Shown: positions 12,818 to 18,205 of the stretch, piece after piece
How positions within the stretch are numbered: the first letter of the stretch is position 1
How the letters are laid out: the number at the start of each line of letters is the position of its first letter
NCBI GenBank assembly: GCA_944392525.1
Contig: CALXXB010000032.1
Coordinates: 1 to 18,205 of the forward strand
DNA: 18,205 bases
Direction: 5' to 3'
Source: an uncultured Clostridia bacterium
Lineage (GTDB): Bacteria; Bacillota_A; Clostridia; TANB77; CAG-508
Notes under the pieces: model-generated
The model's database searches: none
Told to the model about the DNA's origin: nothing
What the model saw: the letters and a program-made list of their open reading frames with translations, nothing else
Position numbers and translations under genes: made by a program

Positions 12818-14005
12818 TTGAAAATATTAGTATTAAACTGTGGTAGTTCATCATTAAAATATCAATTAATTAACATGGAAACAGAAGAAGTTTTAGCTTC
12901 TGGAAAATATGAGAGAATAGGAGAAGAAGAAGCTTTTATTACACACAAAGCATTAGGTAAAAAAGTAGAAATCAAGAAGCCTGCTTATGACCATAAAGAA
13001 GCTATTGAATTTACTTTAGCACAACTTACAAATCCAGAATATAAAGTAATAGATAGCTTGGATGAAATTGAAGCAATAGGACATAGAGTTGTTCATGGTG
13101 GAGAGATATTTAAAGATTCAGCAGTTATAGATGATAAAGTAATCGAACAAATAAAAGAATGTGGAGAATTTGCACCATTACATAATCCAGCAGCTGCGCT
13201 TGGAATGGAGGCATGCAAGAAAGTTATGCCAGGAAAACCAATGGTAGCAGTATTTGACACAACATTCCATCAAACAATGCCAAAAGAAAATTATATTTAT
13301 CCAATACCATATGAATATTATAAAAAATATGGTGTAAGGAAATATGGTGCTCATGGTACGTCACACATGTATGTTTCACAAAGATTAGCTGAAATAGAAG
13401 GGAAAGATGTAACAAAATTAAAAATAGTTTCTTGCCATTTGGGACAAGGTTCAAGTATATGTGCTGTTAAAAACGGAAAATCTTTTGACACAAGTATGGG
13501 ATTAACACCACTTGGAGGTATTCCAATGGTAACAAGAAGTGGAGATTTAGATCCATCTGTTTTAACATATATTATGAAAAAGGAAAATATATCAGCAGGA
13601 GAAATGGAAGATATTTTAAATAAAAAATCAGGAGTAATGGGAATATCAGGATTAGCTCCAGATTTTAGAGTAATAGAACAAGCATCTAATGAAGGAAATG
13701 AAAGAGCAAAAATTGCTATTGAAAGCTTTGAATATTCTATTGCAGGATATATAGCAAAATATGCAGCTGCAATGAATGGCGTTGATTATATTATATTTAC
13801 AGGTGGAATTGGTGAAAACCAAATAAATATAAGAAAAGGAATTTGTGAAAAACTTGCATTTATGGGAGTAGAAATAGATGTAGATGAAAACAACATGAGA
13901 GGAGAAGAAAAAATTATTTCTAAACCAACATCTAAAGTTACAGTATATGTAGTTCCAACAAACGAAGAATTAATGATAGCAAAAGAGACACAAAGATTAG
14001 TGTAA
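12818..14005 (+). CDS. ackA: Acetate kinase paralogue (second copy) with altered acyl pocket
   Basis: This 395-residue ASKHA-fold kinase is clearly a tandem paralogue of the preceding AckA: the segments VVHGG, APLHNPAA, YIYPIPYEYY, CHLGQG, TSMGLTPLGGI, RSGDLDPSV and VYVVPTNEELMIAKET are shared. It keeps N7, S10, R90, H122, D147, H179, R240, the intact GEN (N334) and the PTNEEL glutamate. However, the pocket residue equivalent to Methanosarcina Phe179 is A178 (GAHGTSH), and the Gly before TRSGD is V238. These changes could alter the acyl substrate; propionate, butyrate or another acid is an inference. The frame has ATGs at 12800 and 12809, but AAAGGA at 12803-12808 is correctly spaced only for TTG 12818, which gives the family start MKILVLN. 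A strong terminator follows. Confidence 0.9.
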   Translation: MKILVLNCGSSSLKYQLINMETEEVLASGKYERIGEEEAFITHKALGKKVEIKKPAYDHKEAIEFTLAQLTNPEYKVIDSLDEIEAIGHRVVHGGEIFKDSAVIDDKVIEQIKECGEFAPLHNPAAALGMEACKKVMPGKPMVAVFDTTFHQTMPKENYIYPIPYEYYKKYGVRKYGAHGTSHMYVSQRLAEIEGKDVTKLKIVSCHLGQGSSICAVKNGKSFDTSMGLTPLGGIPMVTRSGDLDPSVLTYIMKKENISAGEMEDILNKKSGVMGISGLAPDFRVIEQASNEGNERAKIAIESFEYSIAGYIAKYAAAMNGVDYIIFTGGIGENQINIRKGICEKLAFMGVEIDVDENNMRGEEKIISKPTSKVTVYVVPTNEELMIAKETQRLV

Positions 14006-14027
14006 CTTATAAGTAAATAATAAATAC

Positions 14028-14063
14028 AAAGAACAAAAAAATTAACTTTTTTGTTCTTTTTTT
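14028..14063 (+). terminator. Intrinsic terminator of the pta-ackA-ackA2 operon
   Basis: A 13-bp perfect stem AAAGAACAAAAAA/TTTTTTGTTCTTT (14028-14040 with 14047-14059), a 6-base loop and a run of four more T. Confidence 0.88.
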
Positions 14064-14064
14064 C

Positions 14065-14093
14065 TTGACTTTTTTATAACTCTATGGTTAAAT
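14065..14093 (+). promoter_or_regulatory. Promoter of the coiled-coil gene pair
   Basis: TTGACT (14065-14070) begins two bases after the preceding terminator's T-tract and is followed by a 17-base spacer and TTAAAT (14088-14093). The -35 is strong and the -10 is a 4 of 6 match, so it is moderately supported. Confidence 0.5.
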
Positions 14094-14152
14094 AACTAAT
14101 ATAATAAATAGTGAGAAAAATTAAACTTTTTTAAAAAAGAGGTGAAGAAAAT

Positions 14153-14554
14153 ATGCAAGAAGAAGTGGCAAACACAATTCTAAGAGAGTTAAGAAAATTT
14201 ATAATAGAAGAAGAAAAACGTTGGAATGAAAATAATAAAGTACTTTCTAATTTAGAAAAAGAAACAAAAGAAAATTCTGAAATAATTTCAGCATTAAAAA
14301 TAGAAACAGGTGGATTAGAGGGAAAAATAGATAATCTAGAAATGGTAATAGCTGAAAATACTGTTGAAATGATAAATATAAAAGCAAAGATTGAAAATTT
14401 AGAAAAAGCAATAGAAGAATTAAAAGAAACAGAAGAAGAAAATAAAATACATGATTTAGATTTTAGTAATGATTCGGAAAAAGAACAGTTAATATATAAC
14501 CTAATTTTAAAAGTTTGGAACTTGACCGAAAGAGTAAAGGCGTTAGAGAAGTAA
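14153..14554 (+). CDS. Coiled-coil protein of unknown function (first of a tandem pair)
   Basis: I do not recognise a family. The 133-residue product is rich in Glu, Lys, Asn and Leu and has no signal peptide or membrane segment. After an N-terminus MQEEVANTILRELRKF shared with the next gene, residues about 28-100 show a regular pattern of L/I positions with repeated NLEKxTKEN-like units, as expected of a long coiled coil. The C-terminal part (about 100-133) has a second helical segment ending in LTERVKALEK. GAGGTGA precedes ATG 14153. The second copy begins 26 bases after its stop, so the two form an operon and could make a mixed coiled-coil assembly. Structural, scaffold or antitoxin-like roles cannot be told apart from sequence. 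Confidence 0.7.
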   Translation: MQEEVANTILRELRKFIIEEEKRWNENNKVLSNLEKETKENSEIISALKIETGGLEGKIDNLEMVIAENTVEMINIKAKIENLEKAIEELKETEEENKIHDLDFSNDSEKEQLIYNLILKVWNLTERVKALEK

Positions 14555-14580
14555 AAGTATTTTAAAAGGAGGTACAAGTT

Positions 14581-15255
14581 ATGCAAGATGAAGTTGTAAA
14601 CACAATTCTAAAAGAATTAAGAGAATTTAGAACAGAAGAAAACAAAAGATGGGATGCAAATGATAAACGTTGGGATGCAAATGATAAAAGGTTAACCAAC
14701 TTAGAGAGTGTGACTAAAGAAAATACAGAAGTTATATCTAGATTAAATACTAAAGTTGATAATTTAGAAAAAGTAACAATGGGAAATACAGAAGCTATAT
14801 CTAAATTAAACACTAAAGTAGATAGTTTAGAACAAACAACAGAAGAAAATACGAATGCAATTATGGAACTAAAAACTCAAGTAAATGGTTTAGATGCTAA
14901 GGTAAGTAGCTTAGAAAAAGCAACAAAAGAAAATACAGAAAGAATAACAAGTCTAGAAAAAGCAACAAAAGAAAATACACAAAGTATTAATAATCTAGCA
15001 GAAAAAATAGAAAACAACAAACTTGGAATAATGGATACCTTTGATAGAATGGAAAAAAGTATATCAAAAAGGTTTGATGATTTGGATGAAAAAATTAATA
15101 AAATTTACGAGGCTAATGTAAATAATGATGCAGAACATATGGAATTTAAAAAAATATTAGGAATTTTAGGTGCAAATGATGCGAAAGCAGCAAAAAGAAT
15201 AGAAAAACTAGAAGAATGGAAAAAGAGTATAGATGGAGGTTTATTTGCTGTTTAA
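14581..15255 (+). CDS. Coiled-coil protein of unknown function (second of a tandem pair)
   Basis: This 224-residue paralogue starts with MQDEVVNTILKELREF, nearly the same as the previous gene, then a duplicated RWDANDK (24-30 and 31-37). Residues about 38-150 consist of degenerate units of the type LNTKVDNLEKVTxxNTEAISK, spaced by 21 residues (three heptads) and later 14 (two heptads), a long parallel coiled coil. The C-terminal part (about 150-224), with MDTFDRMEKSISKRFDDLDEKI and a final IEKLEEWKKSIDGGLFAV, is not repetitive and is absent from the shorter copy. GGAGGT precedes ATG 14581. No signal peptide or membrane helix is present. Such repeats expand and contract readily, so copy number may vary between strains. 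No terminator of its own is evident before the ileS promoter. Function unknown. Confidence 0.72.
   Translation: MQDEVVNTILKELREFRTEENKRWDANDKRWDANDKRLTNLESVTKENTEVISRLNTKVDNLEKVTMGNTEAISKLNTKVDSLEQTTEENTNAIMELKTQVNGLDAKVSSLEKATKENTERITSLEKATKENTQSINNLAEKIENNKLGIMDTFDRMEKSISKRFDDLDEKINKIYEANVNNDAEHMEFKKILGILGANDAKAAKRIEKLEEWKKSIDGGLFAV
14650..14688 (+). repeat. 21-bp tandem repeat, two copies, within the second coiled-coil gene
   Basis: Two identical 18-base cores TGGGATGCAAATGATAAA begin at 14650 and 14671, a period of 21, encoding RWDANDK twice. Perfect identity suggests a recent in-frame duplication. Confidence 0.85.
14912..14979 (+). repeat. 42-bp-period repeat in the second coiled-coil gene
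   Basis: A 26-base identical stretch occurs at 14912-14937 and 14954-14979, encoding LEKATKENT twice with a 14-residue period. It marks a young duplication of a two-heptad unit. Confidence 0.8.
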
Positions 15256-15273
15256 GAAATTTTAGAAAAATGC

Positions 15274-15301
15274 TTGCAAAATGAAAAAAAGATGATATAA
15301 T
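15274..15301 (+). promoter_or_regulatory. Promoter of the ileS T-box transcript
   Basis: TTGCAA (15274-15279), a 16-base spacer and a perfect TATAAT (15296-15301) predict a start near 15308, just upstream of stem I of the T-box. Confidence 0.75.
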
Positions 15302-15307
15302 AGTTGC

Positions 15308-15566
15308 ATAAATGTAAAAAACTGTAACAAGGACAAGATAAATAATGTAATATCTTTAAGAGAGCTAATCGTTTGGTGAGAGATTGGTAAGTAAAAATTA
15401 TTTGTTATCACCTTAGTTGTTGCTAGACTGAAATAAAAGTAAGTTTAGTCGTAATCCTGCGTTAAAGGTAATTAAGAGAGTGGATTGTATTTTTTAATAA
15501 ATTTACTAACTTAGGTGGTACCGCGGAGTTTTTTCGTCCTAATGGATTTGAAAAAACTCTTTTTTA
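15308..15566 (+). ncRNA. T-box riboswitch (tRNA-Ile sensing) upstream of ileS
   Basis: This leader fills the 364-base gap before ileS. Stem I is closed by AACAA...GG (15326-15332) pairing with CC...TTGTT (15411-15421). The specifier loop's 3' side reads ATC (15407-15409), an isoleucine codon, followed by the expected A and CC. The distal part contains GGTGAGAG (about 15375-15382). The 14-base T-box antiterminator element AGGTGGTACCGCGG lies at 15513-15526 and is followed by a terminator. Uncharged tRNA-Ile would bind specifier and T-box and permit read-through. Established T-box logic and the downstream gene agree on isoleucine. The 5' end is inferred from the promoter. Confidence 0.93.
15526..15566 (+). 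terminator. Regulated terminator of the ileS T-box
   Basis: A 10-bp perfect stem GAGTTTTTTC/GAAAAAACTC (15526-15535 with 15550-15559) with a 14-base loop and a run of T (15560-15565). Its left arm starts at the last base of the T-box element, so antiterminator and terminator exclude each other. Confidence 0.88.
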
Positions 15567-15619
15567 TTTGTTATTAATTTTTTATTTTTAAATTTATATA
15601 TTTTAGAAGGAGGAGTATT

Positions 15620-18205
15620 ATGTATAAGAAAGTAGAACTTAAAGATGGCTTTGTTGGAATGGAAAGAAAAGTCTTAGAGATGTGGAAACAAAAAGATATC
15701 GAAAAGAAAAACTTCGCAATGAATGAAGGAAAAGAGTATTTTACATTTTTTGATGGACCACCAACAGCAAATGGAACACCACATGTTGGACATATCGAGA
15801 CAAGGGTAATAAAAGATATTATTCCAAGATATAAAGTAATGAGAGGATATAAAGTAATACGTAAAGCTGGTTGGGATACACACGGACTTCCAGTAGAACT
15901 TGAAATTGAAAAATCTTTAGGAATTTCAGGAAAAGAACAAATAGAAGAATATGGAGTAGAAAACTTTGTTAAGAAATGTAAAGAAAGCGTATTTACTTAT
16001 GTTCATATGTGGGAAGAAATGACAAATAAAGTTGGTTTCTGGGTAGATATGGAGCATCCATATGTAACATACCATAATGAATATATAGAATCAGTATGGT
16101 GGGCTTTAAAACAGATGTGGGAAAAAGGTCTTTTATATGAAGGTCATAAAGTTATGCCATATTGTCCAAGATGTGGAACAGCACTTTCTTCACATGAAGT
16201 TGCACAAGGTTATAAAGATGTAAAAGATTTAACTTGTATTGCTAAATTTAAGGTATTAGATAAAGAAGATACTTATATATTAGCATGGACAACAACACCA
16301 TGGACATTACCATCAAACTTAGCATTAGCAGTAAATAAATCATATGAATATGCAGAAGTAAAAGCAAATGTAGGAACAGATGATGAACCACAATATGAAA
16401 ATTATATCTTAGCAAAAGACTTAATTGATGAAGTTTTAAGAGAAACACCATATGAATTAGTTAGAACATTTAAAGGTGAAGAATTACTTGGAACAAAATA
16501 TGAACAATTAATGCCATTTGCAAAAGTAGATGGAAAAGCTTTTGTTGTAATTCATGGAGACTATGTTACTTTAACAGATGGTACAGGAATAGTTCATATA
16601 GCTCCAGCTTATGGTGAAGATGATAGTATAGTTGCAAAACAAAATGGAATAGTATTTGTAAACTTAGTAGATAAATCAGGAAACTTTGTAAAAGAGGTAG
16701 AACCATGGGCAGGAAGATTTGTTAGAGATTGTAATGAAGATATCTGTAAATGGTTAAAAGAAAGAAATAAGTTATTCAGTAAAGAGAAACATGTTCACTC
16801 TTATCCACATTGTTGGAGATGTGACACACCACTTCTTTATTATCCAAAAGAGAGCTGGTTTGTTGCAATGAGCAAACTAAGAGATGAACTAGTTGAAAAT
16901 AATAGTAAAGTAAATTGGTATCCTGAAACAATAAAAACAGGAAGATTTGGAAAATTCCTAGAAAACGTAATCGATTGGGGAATTTCAAGAGATAGATATT
17001 GGGGAACACCACTTCCAATATGGACTTGTGAAGATGAAAATTGTGGACATAGAGAATGTATTGGCTCAATTGCAGAATTAAAAGAAAAAGCAATTGATTG
17101 TCCAGATGATATAGAACTTCATAAACCATATATTGATGATGTATATTTAAAATGTCCAAAATGTGGTAAGAAAATGAAGAGAGCAAAAGAAGTTATCGAC
17201 TGTTGGTTTGATTCTGGTTCAATGCCTTTTGCACAATGGCATTATCCATTCGAAAATAAAGAAATGTTTGATAACAACTTCCCAGCAGACTTTATTTCAG
17301 AAGCAGTAGACCAAACAAGAGGATGGTTCTATACATTAATGGCAGTTGGAACTGCATTATTTGGAACATCACCATTTAAAAACTGTATAGTATTAGGACA
17401 TGTATTAGATGAGCATGGACAAAAAATGTCTAAATCAAAGAAAAATGGAGTAGATCCAATAACACTATTAGATACAGTTGGAGCAGATGCAACAAGGTGG
17501 CATTTCTATACAAGCAGTAGCCCATGGCTTCCAAAAAGATTGGGAATAAAAAATGTACAAGAAACACAAAGAGGATTCTTAAGTACATTATGGAATGTAT
17601 ATTCATTCTATGTTCTATATGCAGAAATAGATGAATTTAATCCATTAGAATATAAAGATTATAAATTAACAAACGTAATGGATAAATGGATAATTTCTAA
17701 ATTAAATACTTTAGTAAAAGAAGTAGCACAAAAACTAGATAAATATGATATAACAGGAGCAGCATTACTAATTGAAGACTTTACAGATCAATTATCTAAT
17801 TGGTATGTACGTAGAAATAGAGAAAGATTCTGGGCTCAAGAATTAAATGATGAAAAAATAGGCGCATATGTGACTTTATATAGAGTATTAACTACTTTAA
17901 TAAAAGTTGCAGCACCATTTACACCATTTATGACAGATGAAATTTATCAAAACTTAGTTGTAGGATTGGATAAAAATGCACCTGAAAGTGTTCACTTATG
18001 CTTATGGCCAGAAGTAAATGAAAATGAAATTGACAAAAAATTAGAAGATGAAATGAGTTTAGCATATAAAGTTGTAAAACTAGGAAGAAGTGCAAGAAAT
18101 TCTGCAAATATTAAGAATAGACAACCATTATCAGAAATGTTAATTTCAATAGATACATTACCAAAATACTATGAAGACATTGTAAAAGATGAATTAAATG
18201 TTAAA
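15620..18205 (+). CDS. ileS: Isoleucine--tRNA ligase, type 2 (eukaryote-like), C-terminus cut by window edge
   Basis: IleS charges tRNA-Ile and edits mis-activated valine. The 862 residues in the window show the class I signature [15 protein letters not shown] with HVGH at 55-58, [16 protein letters not shown], cysteine pairs CPRCGT and CPKCGKK, the editing (CP1) region with [24 protein letters not shown] sequence in the 210-240 range, the [11 protein letters not shown] segment and KMSKS as K602-M603-S604-K605-S606. [10 protein letters not shown] and the TPHVGH form are those of the type-2 bacterial/eukaryotic IleS group rather than the E. coli-like type; type-2 enzymes are known for natural mupirocin resistance. 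Expected full length is about 1,030-1,040 residues, so roughly 170 are missing. GGAGG precedes ATG 15620, 54 bases after the T-box terminator. Confidence 0.95.
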   Translation, partial: MYKKVELKDGFVGMERKVLEMWKQKDIEKKNFAMNEGKEYFTFFDGPPTANGTPHVGHIETRVIKDIIPRYKVMRGYKVIRKAGWDTHGLPVELEIEKSLGISGKEQIEEYGVENFVKKCKESVFTYVHMWEEMTNKVGFWVDMEHPYVTYHNEYIESVWWALKQMWEKGLLYEGHKVMPYCPRCGTALSSHEVAQGYKDVKDLTCIAKFKVLDKEDTYILAWTTTPWTLPSNLALAVNKSYEYAEVKANVGTDDEPQYENYILAKDLIDEVLRETPYELVRTFKGEELLGTKYEQLMPFAKVDGKAFVVIHGDYVTLTDGTGIVHIAPAYGEDDSIVAKQNGIVFVNLVDKSGNFVKEVEPWAGRFVRDCNEDICKWLKERNKLFSKEKHVHSYPHCWRCDTPLLYYPKESWFVAMSKLRDELVENNSKVNWYPETIKTGRFGKFLENVIDWGISRDRYWGTPLPIWTCEDENCGHRECIGSIAELKEKAIDCPDDIELHKPYIDDVYLKCPKCGKKMKRAKEVIDCWFDSGSMPFAQWHYPFENKEMFDNNFPADFISEAVDQTRGWFYTLMAVGTALFGTSPFKNCIVLGHVLDEHGQKMSKSKKNGVDPITLLDTVGADATRWHFYTSSSPWLPKRLGIKNVQETQRGFLSTLWNVYSFYVLYAEIDEFNPLEYKDYKLTNVMDKWIISKLNTLVKEVAQKLDKYDITGAALLIEDFTDQLSNWYVRRNRERFWAQELNDEKIGAYVTLYRVLTTLIKVAAPFTPFMTDEIYQNLVVGLDKNAPESVHLCLWPEVNENEIDKKLEDEMSLAYKVVKLGRSARNSANIKNRQPLSEMLISIDTLPKYYEDIVKDELNVK

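Noticed and set aside
14131..14813. Two minus-strand frames (151 and 83 residues) antisense to the coiled-coil genes
   Set aside because: Ser/Phe/Leu-rich shadows of Glu/Lys/Asn-rich repeats; the plus-strand frames have good ribosome binding sites and regular heptads.
14912..14979. Repeats in the coiled-coil gene as a CRISPR-like array
   Set aside because: The repeats are in frame, encode coiled-coil heptads and show no spacer structure or cas gene nearby.

Overview
The window is low-GC, AT-biased DNA with strong purine-rich ribosome binding sites. It has several TTG starts and tightly packed sigma-A-like promoters and intrinsic terminators. Its gene set is MurT, a CwlJ-GerQ spore germination pair, short-form Pta with AckA, a T-box in front of ileS, and the radical SAM/DUF4130 DNA-metabolism pair. 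This points to an anaerobic, spore-forming member of the Clostridia. Species cannot be named from the sequence alone. No rRNA, tRNA, CRISPR array or insertion sequence is visible.

Layout. 1-1103 (minus) is the start of murT, cut by the window edge. It diverges from a UMPH-1-like HAD phosphatase gene (1230-2018, plus). A bidirectional terminator separates that gene from a minus-strand operon (4102-2066) made of a radical SAM DNA-repair-type protein, split by a +1 frameshift, and its DUF4130 partner. Upstream of the operon is a small YcxB-like membrane protein gene (4691-4164, minus). Its terminator overlaps the -35 box of the radical SAM promoter. A compositionally foreign single gene of unknown function (4848-5618) follows. 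Then come the cwlJ-gerQ germination pair (5753-6550), ogt (6608-7111) and an atypical thioredoxin reductase (7130-8011). An RluA-type pseudouridine synthase (8950-8072, minus) diverges from trmB (9129-9791). Next are a DUF4116 repeat protein (9885-10394), the acetate operon pta-ackA-ackA2 (10524-14005), two tandem paralogous coiled-coil proteins (14153-15255), and an Ile T-box leader driving a type-2 (eukaryote-like) ileS that runs off the right edge.

How the genes work together. The central block is fermentative energy metabolism: Pta converts acetyl-CoA to acetyl phosphate and AckA makes ATP and acetate. The second AckA carries a substitution at the acetate-pocket Phe. The thioredoxin reductase keeps the CxxC but lacks the NADPH-binding signatures, as in the ferredoxin-dependent clostridial enzymes. 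The rest are housekeeping functions (tRNA/rRNA modification, alkylation repair, cell-wall amidation) plus sporulation. The points most worth a second look are the frameshifted radical SAM gene with its clamp-binding motif, the divergent AckA pair, the non-NADPH thioredoxin reductase, the foreign gene at 4848-5618, the paired coiled-coil proteins and the repeated terminator/promoter overlap.
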